64,000 bases of DNA, taken from NCBI GenBank assembly GCA_029582165.1, contig CM055879.1, positions 35,320,330 to 35,384,329 on the forward strand. The letters run 5' to 3'. The DNA is from Portulaca oleracea. Lineage: Eukaryota > Streptophyta > Magnoliopsida > Caryophyllales > Portulacaceae. Made by a program: the position numbers and the translations under genes. The notes under the pieces are model-generated. The model was not told where the DNA came from. It searched no databases and was given only the letters and a program-made list of their open reading frames with translations. Positions 10,070 to 22,430 of this stretch are shown here, piece by piece (the stretch's first letter is position 1; every line of letters begins with the position of its first letter).

Positions 10070-10519
10070 CTGATAGTGGACTTCGATTTTGGAAATATGA
10101 GCCAAATCAACATCAACATCCTCAGCAAAGGCACCAGTCTGGGTCCGACGCCTGGCCCGCTCCTTGGCAGCAAGTCTAGCCGTCTAGGGTCGGAAAAATC
10201 TTGAGGGAGAGACTCATCGTCATCCTCCTTGAAGGTCTGAGGCTCAGCACCCGGTTTCAACTTTTTCCCTTTCGGAAATCTCACTTTCTTTTGCCTGAAA
10301 CAAAAAACCAGGATAGAAAATCAGCAGCTGGAACTAAACCCTATAGTATTGAAGGAACGTAGCAGCGAACAAGGGCATTGCGAATTGATGAAGTTTGGCG
10401 TAACTGTGGGACCAATAGAAAGAAGAGGAGAGAGATTACTTGGATTTGCGGGAGTCAGAGTCAGATACGGAGTCATGGAGGAAAGGACGCTTGCGAGAGG
10501 AAGAAGAAGGTCCTTCCAT
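10070..10519 (-). pseudogene. Captured two-exon host gene fragment with intact intron
   Basis: On the minus strand an ATG at 10517-10519 begins MEGPSSSSRKRPFLHDSVSD and reads to a GTAATC donor after 10440. The reading resumes, in phase, after a TTTCAG acceptor at 10294 with QKKVRFPKGKKLKPG, an acidic patch (EDDDES), then DPR. An 8-bp insertion (CGGCTAGA, near 10183) then breaks the frame; beyond it the other frame continues LAAKERARRRTQTGAFAEDV to a GT donor after 10070. This is clearly the start of a real charged, probably nuclear, plant protein that I cannot name. It sits between the TIRs of the 8628-10969 element, so it is most likely captured genomic DNA that kept its intron. Confidence 0.65.
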
Positions 10520-10969
10520 GGCGATTCTCCTAGGTGGATACTGACTGGGGAGTGGTTCAGTTGTTGTTGCTGGGAGGAACAGATCTGTCTTGATTTTTTT
10601 GCTTTGGTTTGTTGTTGATAGATGTTAGATGATGGGGGTTTTGTTCACCATGAAAATCAAAGATCATTCCTTTGAAAATTTAGACCCAATTCCCCACATC
10701 ATCTCCCTGTTTCAGGATTGAATTATGGAGGAAGATGATGAAGAAAAGAGAGAAAGAGAGATGAATGGCATAGTAAGTTAAATTAGAGAGAAGAATAAGG
10801 GTATTTTCGTCTTTTTTAATATATCTCGCCGAATTTCAGTCAAAATGACCGGATTGTCACCCCTCAGCCACTTAAATAAGTTTAAAGTCCCCCGGGAATG
10901 CATTAAAAAAAAGTTGTGACCCGCGAGTCAATTAAAAAAGATGTGTGACACCCCTCAGCAACTTTTTGC

Positions 10970-11271
10970 AAAAAAATGTGCTTGTTCTTTCATTCTTGAA
11001 GAAATACTCTTGAAGAAGAAGAATAAGGGTGTTTATGTCATTTAATAAAATTAATGACCAAAAAAACATCAAATAATTACTAATTCAAAAAGTAAGGGTA
11101 TTAAACACCAAAAGTTGAGGTATAGAAATATAGTTTCCCAAATATTAGGTAAGTGGAAAAGTTGAAGCATGCATGATTCTAATAGTATAATTACTAGTAA
11201 TAGTATTTTTATTTTTTAAAAAATAACCCTAAAATAAATAAAAGGAAATAGGTAAGTGGAAGAACACATCA
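10970..11271. other. AT-rich spacer upstream of microprotein copy 2
   Basis: Non-coding DNA between the right end of the long-TIR element and the right arm of the inverted duplication. It has poly-A/T runs and no coding signal that I can see. Confidence 0.5.
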
Positions 11272-12025
11272 CATATGATATAGCCCACCCACAACAAGAA
11301 GGGTATTCGAGACTAACAAAACCAATTCCTTTTAGAACCCTTCGTTCAATTCAATCAAATTCAGATCTTGAAATCGAAGCTGCAAAAATGGTGTTGATGA
11401 AAGGGGAGCCATTGCTGCATAAACTGGCCATGGTCGCTAAGTACGTCGTTTTCCCAGGCGCCATGGCTGCTGCTGTGGTTTACTCTCCTCCTGATTACTC
11501 CAAGCCCAAGAAAACCCTAAGTCCCAACAATTAGAACCCTTCATTCTCCATCTCCTCTGGGTAATTCATGTCTTCCCTTGCACTTTCTTCTTCGATTTGT
11601 TTTCTTTCTGATTGATTCTGCATCTAGGGTTTCGATTTCGCATTGCTGATTTCGTGTTTTGTCGAATTCGTGACTCTTTCCTGTGTTTTTCGTTCGATTT
11701 AATCAGTTAATTGTATTGTGATGTGATCTGATGTGATGTTTCTGGTCGCCGATTTGGTTTCGATTTGATCACATTAATCATTTCGTAAGCGCGTTGGATG
11801 AATTTAGTTGCTGTTCCTCGAATTCAATTTGATTGCGTTTTAGGGTTTGATATAATAAGCATGTGAGGTTTCTGCTCCTATTATGTTAGGACTGTTTGAA
11901 GCTTCAACCATTGCATTCATTTCTGGTATTTTAGGATTTTTGGATAGCTTGAAATGCCCATTTTCATGATTTTTGCTGCAGTGAGTCTTCTTTTGTGATT
12001 TTTGAAGCCATCAAACATTTTCAGA
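11272..12025 (+). repeat. Right arm of local inverted duplication
   Basis: Reverse-complement match to 7950-8624, carrying microprotein copy 2 and its 3' flank. Part of the 3' flank (11735-11915) is present a third time at 5155-5345. Confidence 0.8.
11388..11534 (+). CDS. 48-residue membrane microprotein, copy 2
   Basis: Intact frame encoding MVLMKGEPLLHKLAMVAKYV... ending SKPKKTLSPNN, same length as copy 1 at 8367-8513. A start at 11256 would add 44 residues of unlike, non-conserved sequence; the start at 11388 is chosen because both copies share exactly this frame. There is one predicted membrane span (about residues 12-32) and a short basic tail. The function is unknown to me. The gene points away from copy 1 (head-to-head pair), each with its own ~110 bp of conserved upstream DNA, so both could be expressed. 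Confidence 0.72.
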   Translation: MVLMKGEPLLHKLAMVAKYVVFPGAMAAAVVYSPPDYSKPKKTLSPNN

Positions 12026-14947
12026 AAGCCATGGGAAGTGTTGGGGGGCAGTGTTTCACATTTGGGTTATTCGTGCTTGGGATTGAAGAATCGTGCAAGA
12101 TTTGAGTTTAAGAGTCTCGTAGAGTGAGGAGAGCATTTCTGTAAGCAACTTGATTAGTGCAGTGGTTTCCTGAAGTGCCATCTTGTAGATTTTGAAACCT
12201 TGTTCTAAATTCCAAAATACATGCCGTGTATGATGCACATGGTACTATGAACTACTTGGAACAGTTTGAAAATGCCCTGACACATTTGGATGGATCAGTA
12301 ATTAGTAGGATTGTATAGTCACCATTGGGGCACTTTGAGGTTACCCAACAGAAGCTTGCTCTGCCTAATGTCTTCAACCTTTTTGCGTAAACTACACATC
12401 CTAGTCAATAAGCATAACATGTGTAGTGGTTTTGTTGGGTGTTGAATATCATCTTATTGAAATGAAGCATGATTTGCATACTACACCATATAATGGGCAT
12501 TCTGTTGGTCTGCCTGCATGATGTATGTGTTAGTTTACAAAAGACGCGGCCCTTCTAAAAGAAAGCCCCCGGCCCAGAAAAGCATGTCTTTTGTGCTTTT
12601 TGGATCTTAAGGCCTAAGACCACTCTTTTTTATATGTATCCTTCTATTTCACCCCCCCCCCCTTCCCACTGTAAAAAGCGTCCTAGATCATCCTAAGTGT
12701 CTTTTTTCACGATTTCAGTGAGTGCTATGGCTTCAATTGGATCCATGTTGTACATTTCAGATATTAATTCCATAACACCCCAAATCACATTTTGAGTGAT
12801 TGACAATTCACTAGATTATTTAAAATGTTCAGAAGTATCAGCCACTGTACTGTCGAAACTTGCTATGACGTTCTAAATGTCTTCTTAAACGTTTCTGATG
12901 AGTATGACAGGTTTCTACGGCATCATGTAGATTTTTTTCATTTTCGTAATGTGATCTCAGGAACTCCTAGACATGGGTGTTATGATAATGTGAGGTTTTG
13001 CAACATCTTAAGATGTTGAGGATTGAGCACACTGTGACCACTGGGACATTTATTGAACATTTTTGAGAAGCCTTGGAAAGATTGTGTGTAGTAGTAGCCT
13101 CCATTTTCTGGGTCTGGATAACTTAGTTTTGCCTCATTGAGATGTGAGACTTTATGTCTCACTTCTTGGTCCCCATGACATCATGTATGATAGGTTTCTA
13201 CAGCCATGATAGTTTTGAAGCAGTGTATGATAAGTTTTGAAGCGGTGTATGATAAGTTTTATGCGTGACAATCTTATGATAAGTTACCGTAAGACCATCT
13301 CGTTACACTTAAACTGTTGGCTTATTTCTTTTAAAAGGAATTGTTTGGGAGATCTTCTTACGATAGCTTATTGTACTTTTAGGACCGTCTTACGCTTGAA
13401 TTGTTGGAGGTGTGGAACCATGAATTGTCATGTGTGGTGTTGAATATTCGAGTTCCTTCTTAATTGATTATAACCTGACAGTTAAGTGTGATTTTGACTT
13501 GTTTCAATTGATCTTGTTTTGTTGCAGGCACATACAGTCTTGATGTTGGCAATGTTGCAGTGCTAGATTTTTGTTTAGTGTGCAATAATTCTCATGAACT
13601 TTAAATGTCACCGATCTTTTGGGGCATGCCATATGCAAATGATGAAACATTAGACTTTCACTTCATGAGATCAAACATCTTTTTCTTGTAATGGTTTTCA
13701 AGCTAACAGCCTTTTGTTGTTCAATGCTGTCTCGCCACTGAAAATGCTGGAGCTAATTGAGCTTGACAAAAATCATATTTGCAAATTTATGAATACTGAA
13801 CTACCTAAAGGCTAATATTGGATGTTTTATGAAACTTTTAGTGATAAGATTCTGCTTTGTAATATGGCCTCGCTATGATGCTATGGAGTATGGAGTTGAT
13901 TCAATGTACAGAAACATCCTCCTCCTAAGGAAAACACGATTTTTGTGTTGTTTGAGGAATTTAGATGTTGGCAGTCTTTTTCATCATGAAATAGAGTCCA
14001 TTGAGAGGCAGATTATAGAGTTGATTCACTGTGATTTTAATAACAAATTCTCAGGAAAAATATGGTTAAGAGTAGTTGGGGGATTAGATTTAGATATAGA
14101 CTCTTACCCCATTAAATTGAAATTCATGGATATAAATAGAGACAAATTGAGCTAAACTACTACTGCTAAAATGTTGTCTGTGTCGGTTTTCCAGTGTTAA
14201 ACTTGACAGCTTGAAGTTGAACCTTGTGGGTAAGGGAACTTGAGGCCGTTGGCAATTTTGCCTACAAATTTTTCTTCATTTTGAAATTGTCAGTTGTACG
14301 ACCCCTTATTAAATGGATTTCTTTCATATATTATGCCCTCCGGCTTAGCCATCAAATTGTAGTCCCTGGAGTATGAGCAAAATACACAAAAATCCTATCA
14401 TCGATATCATGATTCTCGCCCCATTTAAAACCACAATGGGAAACAAACAGCCCCCTGATACAGCCGAGATGAATTGTGATGGACATTCAAACGAATCAAA
14501 CGACCAAAGTACACCAAGGCAGTTGCTATAACGCGCAATCTATACCGTGGAATGTTTAAGTGCCATTCAGGTTAACATCAATGACAGATAATTAAGATAA
14601 GAAGTGGTCAAGTTTACCAAGATAACCACAGACAAAGCATTCTGAGAGGCCAGAGTGATGCTAATCTAATCCTCTCCTATAAAAACTTGAAACCTAACAA
14701 CTAGACTAGTAAAGTGGTAACACTAACCTACTACATCTGGAGCCTCTGTTGTGGAATCTACAAATGCAAAGCAGGAGATTATGTGGGGTTGCTTGTCCTG
14801 CCCTAAACTGTTTCTCTACACCCATATATGGCACTAGTTAGTTACACATCATCAGTTACATCACCGCCATTAATCGAGTATCAACATGATATTCCCCGAG
14901 GCACGTGTATGTCTGTATATAATCAAGCCCCAGGCTTAGTTCGAGGG
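12026..14947. other. Intergenic region, about 2.9 kb
   Basis: No gene is supported. There is a C-run (12650-12662) and locally repeated phrases such as GTGTATGATAAGTTTTGAAGC (13220-13262). A 108-codon open frame at 13829-14155 has no recognisable motif and is not called. The part from about 14160 to 14947 lies directly downstream of the AHL stop and probably includes its 3' UTR. Confidence 0.5.
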
Positions 14948-17900
14948 TTACTTCCATGGTAAGGAAGTCATGCCTTGAGGTTGAGGGGTGCTGTTGACGG
15001 CTCCTCCACCTGTATTGTGGTTGAGTGGACTCCCGGGCCCACCACCTGAGGATTCACTGAGGGTTCCGCGTGATGGCGGACTGCTCGTACCGATCGGTCC
15101 GTACCCAGCATGATGATGTTTCGATGGGGTGGACGACGGTTCGCTCTGATTCGCGACATTCATTTCTCTCCGGTAATCTGGAAAGAAACTTCCCACAACC
15201 ACCTGCCATTCATCGAAAAGACTGTTTTAGAAGTTGCTTAACCAAGTGCCTGAGCTAGGGTTGGTAAAACTTCGGATCCGGGTCAAATTCGGGTCAGTAA
15301 AATCGGTCATGTAGAAACTCAGACGAGAAATTGATGACAGTTGCCCAGTTTTTTTCAAGTTGGATCAGTCAAAATCGGGTTGGGACAAGAGAAATAAGCG
15401 ACATATTGGGCATTCTGGTTGGTCAAAATTTTGTCAGCACAAAGTGCCACCTTCATCATTTCGTAAAGAAAACTAAAGCGGCTGCAAGCAGCGCATTGAG
15501 ATGTACGATTCTCTGGCATCTTTCCAGATACATCATATTAAATGGTATATCTTTTCCAACCCCAAGGTGCAATTGAGAACTTGAGATCATGATTTATTGA
15601 TACGTTGTAGCGGTAGTGGGACGATTCAGCTCTAGCTTAACCTAAACCATGTGAACTGATTGCATGATCTTTGTTAATTTTAAGAGTAATTCAAAAAACT
15701 TGCCCGAGTAAAGAAGTGAGGGAGGTCAAACCTGTACAGGGGAAGCAGCAGTCAAGAGCCCAGCAACTCCACCTCCTAAAACACGACCGTCAGGCCCAGC
15801 TAAAGAAACACTTAAGCCACCAGTCCGGCTTCGCTGGCCCCCACAATCTGAAAGCATGAATGAACCTGACAGTGATAGAATTTCAAAGCGCCCCTGCAGT
15901 TCAGAGAAAGCAAATTATCCCAGACCGGTAAAACTTTACAAGAATTCATGATGTAAGGCCCAGGACACCTGAACTAAGCATGGGGTTCAGAAGAGTCCCG
16001 AAGGGACAGTTGATATACCATTTCTCCTTTCAAAATAATAAACACTACTGAGGAAAGCAATAGTTAACACATCATTTCTCCTCCTAGAAAATAAACATAA
16101 AAGAAACAAAACATGAATGAGTATATTATATGACAAAATATGGTAACACTACGAAAAGAATTTATACATAAAATATAAAAGAAGCAATAGTCTAAAAGCT
16201 TTATCTATAGCTCACAAAATATGGTCCTTAATTTTACGATAGCCTATAGATGTGGGACAGAATTAGTAGTATATTTAACTACATTACCCCCCATTTGATT
16301 CCAGCCTCTTTCCAAATTATTCACAAAGTGCTTTTTTTTGGTAACATTACGAAGAGAATTGTGTCTCCCTAGAAAACAATCGCTGTAGTTGCTATACCCA
16401 CCTAATCCCAACAGGTGGTGATGACTGTAGTATTATTCATCATACTTAACATATTAACCAAAGATTAGAGTATAATTATGCTTCACAATTCCAGATTCAA
16501 CCCACATTAACTGCGTCACAAATATTCAATACAAAAGGTAAGGTCAATTATTCAATGCCTGCCTGCCCCGACAAAACACTGTGGAACTGCAGTTACTGAA
16601 AGAAACTGAGGAAAGCACATATTTTGGAAACCTACATCCACCTAATATAAACAAACCACTTCGGACCCACCCTAATCCACTATTCACTTTAGTTAGGGGA
16701 ACATATCAGCGGGTGATAGATTGATACCTTAGATTAAAGGAAAGCAAAGCGCATTGACTCCTAGGATTGGGGCGTGGGCTCTGAAGTGAGGGTGCAGGAT
16801 TTTCACAAGCGGAACGCGGCATCAAAAACCAAGGAAGAAAAAAAAATATAGAAGGAAAGTTCGAGTATTAATTAGCCAAAAGGCAAAAAAGAAAAGAAAA
16901 AGACAGGTGTGGTTAACAAAGAGCTCGACCAAGGAAGAAAAAACAGGAGACAGGAACTGGGAAGAAGAAGAAGGAGAAGAGGGGTAGGAAGTCAGCCACA
17001 GGAGTTAGAAATAAGAAGAGCAAAGAGGAGAGTGGAAGACGGGAAAAAAAAAGAGACTTATAGGGATGCGAGAGAGAGCTGCAGCAACATAGGATGCAAA
17101 AAGCCTATGAGCTCCACGCCCACCAAAAGGCGCAGAAAATCCCAAACAATCCTGCACTTTTGGAATGGACTAGGCTTCCACGTGCCCTGGTCTTTTTTGC
17201 ACCCCGGGTGCGCCTTTCTAAACTAAGATTGATCTCTCTATAAAGGAGCATATCCAAGTTAAGAAATCCAATTCCTCCATTCACATAGTACCTAAGGGAG
17301 CACCTATGTGATTGCACAAGTATCACAAACTACATGGTATTCCTTTGGCGTTGTCATAAGCACAAGCCCGGACAGCTATCGGAGATCAATTGCCACAGCA
17401 AGGTAAAAATATATGAGATGCCACATGCAGTAAATAAGAACTATCATCTATAGCAAAGCATGCAAAATCATTTGCAACATACATTAGAGGGATCACTGAA
17501 TAAATGTCTTAATATGCAAAAGTTACTTTTCTTGATTGGAGAATTCAAAAGTAGGCTTGACTCTATTTTCAACAAAGTGTTTACAACCTCATGAATAAGC
17601 GATCAATCTACAAATGCATCTAATTGCCTTAATGTGCAAAAGTTACTTTTCATGGACAGAGACTCGACAAGTAGGCTTGACTCTATTTTCAACAGTGTTT
17701 ACACTTATGTGTCTAAATGTAGATTACTAAGGACCTGAAGTCAAAACATACTATGAAAGGGCAACAATGATACCACAAACCTCATATGTCACTGAGCCGC
17801 CTGAGGTTGCTGCTTGGCGAAGAGTAACACTTGATATGGCTCCATTAGCAGAGAGAATGCAGATAGCCCTTGGACCATTTTGGGAGAATGACATAATTTT

Positions 17901-20900
17901 AGATGCCACATCCTAAGGACCAGATAAATGACAACAAAGTCAGTATCTCCAGACTCCAGATCAGATACGATTCAAGCACATTTGAAATATGGAATATGTA
18001 GTCATCCACCTCCCATTCCACTCTCCAATAGTAAAAAGAAAACATAATAAGAACAAAAGTCACAGCAGATATGCCTCTCCACAATGGTTTTTTGCTGTGG
18101 GGGAAACTATCCGTAGAAGATTCCCTTCTATAATATTAGAGAAAACATATGTAGCTCCCTTAACAGGAAGAAATTAATGGGTGAGAAATGACGAATGAAA
18201 AGAAATATTCAGTACATAACAAGATGCACTTGCAAAAGAAAGTGGGTAGTTTTCCTACAATATAATTACAGCAGTCACTGATCCTCAGGAGTCCCAATCT
18301 TTCTGTAATGGGTTAATCAATAGTTAAGTTTCACTGGATAAATCAAGCCTTCAGCAATCTTCATAAATAAAAAGTAAATGACAGGTTACTTGCACACACT
18401 CATCTGATGTTAACAAACATCTTGACAGACGACGTGCATTAATTATTCACACCTGTCCACTGTGCAACTATAACCCTTCACAAAGACTCACACGAAGGAC
18501 CTTAAAGAGTGTAGATAGGATTTACAAGCTTCCTGGAACATCTACTAACAGAATCTTTCCACACAGCATCTCTATTTATGCAGTGAAAGTATTTTGAAAG
18601 AAACCACAAGACAGAAATTATGCTTCGTCAACACCCATTTTCTCGAAATTCAAGAAAACACAGGCTCGTAAAGTCTAGGGGAAACAAACATGAGTGAAGA
18701 CAACATCCACAAGTGTCCTGCTGTCCACTTACCCTGATGTATACAATTTGGTACTGAGAAAACAAACACTAGCAACATGCTTAAGTGGAGTAGTCCATTA
18801 ATAAAGTTGTGAATGACCATTTAAGGCAGAGAGTTTCAAGGAGACCAATATAGTAGGCAGGAAAATCACATTAAACAGAATGGCATTGGTCCCAATTTAA
18901 TGCAGTGAAACAACTCAAAACTCACACTAGCACGTGGTAGTTAAAAGCGACGAAGACAAAGCCAACACCCGACATGAATCATGCTTACATGGGATGCAGG
19001 AAGATCTAGATGCAGCAGCCTTACACCTACAAGCGTTACTTCACATAGCGACTGACTCCAAAAGACCTTAATGAAAACTTTGCAATACGCAATTCATGAT
19101 CCAAATGACCATCATTTTAAAGACTCAAAAAGATAAGAAAGAAAATGTTTACTATAGGTGTTAAATGGATAAGTGTATGGAACACATAGTACTATCTGCC
19201 TTGAGAAGAATCGGAAAATAGTAACATCGGGGCAGAACCAGAAAAACATAGATGTCCGTAGCAGACTCAGTATGTGACCTATCCCCCCATAGAGATGTTT
19301 ATCCAAGAAGGACAGGAGCACGGATTTTCAACATCTAGGTTACTCGTTTAATAACACTAAATAAACAACAATCAGAGGAATGCAAATTGCCCTCAAAAAA
19401 TAATATGGATCAGAATTAACCATATAATTCATGAAAGCCAAGGTAGCAGAAACCAAATTTCCAATGAATAAATCTCTCTATCCTAGATGTTCCCGTCTTT
19501 ATTCCAAGTACAATTTTTGCTACATAGCTGCTACTGATGCTTGAGACATGTCTCATTCCATTAAGAACACCAAACGCCAAGTAAAGAAGATCCCTCCCAA
19601 AGACAAATGCCCCTAACTTCCATAACATCCCAGAGCAGTTATCTGAATATAATCCAAGTACATCAACGTATATAACATATTCTATTCATGAACTAGAAGA
19701 AACAGAAACACGGGAGACATGGAACACTCATACTCTAGTAAAATAACCAAGTAAATCATGTCTAAAAGAAAAACACGGAGCAAAACTCCTCCCTAGGAAC
19801 TTCTCAACTTCATTTAGAAAAAACAGAATGAGAAAAGAAGTAGACCTCGCCAGATTTCACAGTAATGACATGTGGAGTAAAACCAATTCCTGGTGAACCT
19901 GCAAATGTGAACACCCAAATCAACTTTGCAGTCAAATAAAGTTGACATGAAACTATTCACCAACAAAGTCCAGGACAAAAGGTAAATGCAAAAAGTAAAT
20001 GAGAAAAGCGAATGAAAGTTCAGTACTTCAGTCAGTTAGTTTGCTGGAAATCTATACAAAAGTTCAGTCAGCCAATTTGCAGGGAAGCACTATAAATATA
20101 AACAATTTGCTTCATTTTTATTATATAATTAACAAACAAAACAAGGATGACCAGTGACAGATCAGCAATAGAACTCTAACCAAAACATCTGCAGGAGTAT
20201 TATAACATGATGAATATAACCAAAGTTAGCAAAGTATACAATATCCTGCAGACATGTTCCTGTGCAATAATGATGGAGTATGAGAGCATAAAATTATTTT
20301 TTAACAAATAAAAGAATCAGATGCCAGGCCACCTCAGAGGGGATGCCATGCCACAAACTAGGGAAGTGAGGTCAATGCACCTAACAAGGAAGACATCAAT
20401 GCATGATTGAGGGTAAATATGTAAATTTCCACCCCTGTGCAAAGAATCTTAAAATCAGATTGCAAGAGATCCCAGTTGCATTGCAGCAGCAAAACACACA
20501 AGGGTTAATAGCGTTAATACTTAATAGCCCTTTGCCCCCCTTCTTTCTAGTTTCTAGTTCCCCACTTATATAAATACACAAGAAACCCATAGAAACACAC
20601 TTTGCTCCCACCCACCAAGTAATAAAAAACTTCAACTTCAACTTCATCTTCAACCCAACATACCCAGCAAAACTCTCTCTGAAATAAACAACTACCAAGT
20701 TTGTATGCAATTCCAAGAACCAAATTGCATCAGGCCAGAAAAATGACCAACAATTTGAATTCCCCCATGATAAAATTCCCTAATCCAGTCAATAAATCAA
20801 CCCACCAAGTCAAAAATCACCTCATATCAAACCCAGCACAGCAAACTAAGTATTCTGTCAGGTAAAAATGGTAGTAGGAAAATATGATATGATATGATAC

Positions 20901-21378
20901 CCAGAACTTCCATCTGCTGCTTCCTGCTAGATCCAGGCGGCCGTCCCCTGGTCTTCTTGACGGAAACATTCGCCGGCGGCGACGCAGGTGCCCCTCCGGC
21001 GACCTGAGGAGCACTCTGAGTCGGCTGCAGCTGCGGCGGCGGCTGCTGCAGAGGAGGAGGTTGCGGTTGCGGTGGCGGCGGCGAGAAGTTTCCGGCCGGC
21101 TGAGTGAGGTTGATGGCCGGCGCCGGCGCCGGAGGAGCGGCTGAGAGAGGCGGAACAGCCATAGATCCGTCAGGTCCATACTTCCTAGGTCTCCCTCTCT
21201 TCTTCTTCAATGGCTCCCCGCTCAAGTTCACGCCGCCGTTGCCGGCCTGGTACGGCGGAGAACCGCCGGGAACATGCTTGTACGCGGCGGTTCCGTCGGC
21301 GGTGTAGGCTAAATGCAAGTTGTGGATCACCGGCTGTGAATTTCCACTGGTTAGCACACCGGTTTCAGATCCCGACAT
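14948..21378 (-). CDS. AT-hook motif nuclear-localized (AHL) protein, two AT-hooks plus PPC domain
   Basis: Five coding exons on the minus strand: 20901-21378, 19846-19898, 17781-17912, 15732-15893 and 14948-15202. Each internal border is GT...AG, the phases agree, and the sum is 360 codons including stop (359 residues). AT-hook 1 (KKKRGRPRKYGPDG) is at residues ~58-71 and AT-hook 2 (KKTRGRPPG) at ~141-149, joined by a Pro/Gln-rich linker. The PPC/DUF296 domain (~165-290) reads GIGFTPHVITVKSGE, DVASKIMSFSQNGPRAICIL, SGSFMLSDCGGQRSRTGGLS and LGGGVAGLLTAASPVQ. Two AT-hooks with an intron-split PPC domain fit the intron-containing AHL clade. AHL proteins bind the minor groove of AT-rich DNA at matrix-attachment sites, form complexes through the PPC domain and modulate growth and flowering genes; the exact role is not readable. 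The GC-rich first exon contrasts with AT-rich introns of 0.5-1.9 kb. Confidence 0.92.
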
Positions 21379-22160
21379 GCTTGATTAATCAAAAATCTTA
21401 CTCTAAATCGCCTCAAATCCTGCCGATTCAACCAAAGAAGAAGTTAAGTTTCACGTAATTTGGTGTTTAAGATCGAAATGGAAATGCAGAGACAAATCAG
21501 CTGATTATTTTCCACTGATCAGCATCACTCACACTATGAAAAACGAGAATTTTCGTCGTAGTGTGAAAGATTATGCGTGTTTGAAGTGTGATCTGAGCTA
21601 TTCCGTCGAAATTCTTCGTGCAAACAAGAAAAATGATCTGCGATCTAGCTCGAAAAAATTGTGTGTGAAAAAAAGTGAAAAAACCCTAGCTGAAGCAAGA
21701 ACACTGAACACAAATTACTCGATTCCGGTAATGATTCTGGTTAATTTCGCACAATTGCAGTTTAGATCGCGCGGAAAATGTCGAGTGGATGAAGTTTGAA
21801 AAAATTATGTCGAAAATTCAATTTCAACAGCGTAATTCTGGAAAAAGAAATTATAATTGAATTTCGGAAATTCGTGGAAAATTGAAGAAAATGCAGAAAA
21901 TACAGAAGAAAAATAGGGAAAATAGGAAAAACTCACCTAAAAATAGGGGAAAATTCAGCCAAGACAAGATGAATCAGATTCAGACTGCGAAGAGGGAGGA
22001 GGAGAGAGGAAAAAAAATTATTGTCTAGGGTTTTGGTTTTCGAACGAACAGCAAAAAAAAGCAGAGGAGAGAGAGTGAGGTTTTTGGGTAAACAAAACAA
22101 ACGTGAGAAATAAAAATGATAATTTCGTGAATTATTTTTTTTACCTAAAAACAAAAGAAT
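21379..22160. other. AHL 5' UTR and promoter region
   Basis: Lies upstream of the AHL ATG. It contains CT/GA-rich tracts around 21990-22080 on the plus strand (CT-rich on the gene strand), as is common in plant leader regions. Open frames at 21536-21799 and 21933-22154 have no family features. Confidence 0.5.
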
Positions 22161-22179
22161 TTTTCTTTTTGTATATCTA

Positions 22180-22430
22180 CAGTAATATATTATTGTCTCA
22201 GTTGTATATTAATTGTTGTCTTTGAAAATCATACATCCAAATTTTAAAATTTTTTATCATAAATTACTCAATATATACAGTGAGTTGCTATATAAAATTA
22301 CTATCATTATATTTGTATCGAAAAATATTATCATAAAAGTATAATATTACAATTATTAATAAAATATTATTTAAAAAATTATCAATAAAAAAATAATATT
22401 GGAGACTGTAAAAATTAAAATTATAACAAT
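22180..22430. mobile_element. Degenerate Stowaway-like MITE
   Basis: Interior phrases (TATAAAATTACTATCATTATA; ATCATAAAAGTATAATATT) match the interior of the well-bounded MITE at 34488-34744. The CTCCCTCC-type ends have decayed here. Confidence 0.5.

Larger units (their letters stand above)
8628..10969. mobile_element. Long-TIR, gene-fragment-carrying transposon (Pack-MULE-like)
   Basis: The two ends are inverted copies of each other over about 140 bp. Left: GCCAAAAAATGC...GGTCACAACATTTTTTTAATG...TGGCTGAGGGGTGACAATC. Right, on the other strand: GCAAAAAGTTGCTGAGGGGTG...GGTCACAACTTTTTTTTAATGC. The left end coincides with the break in homology between the two microprotein loci, which supports an insertion there. 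The interior has no transposase I can see but holds host-like gene fragments (8849-9887 and 10070-10519) and a nested element (8872-9768). I found no clear target duplication, so the superfamily (Mutator suspected from TIR length and cargo) is not proven. Confidence 0.7.

Noticed and set aside
11256..11387. N-terminal extension of microprotein copy 2 from an upstream ATG
   Set aside because: Copy 1 has no equivalent extension, and the 44 extra residues look like translated 5' UTR.
13829..14155. A 108-codon open frame
   Set aside because: No recognisable motif, AT-rich codon use, no paired upstream exon or paralogue to support coding.
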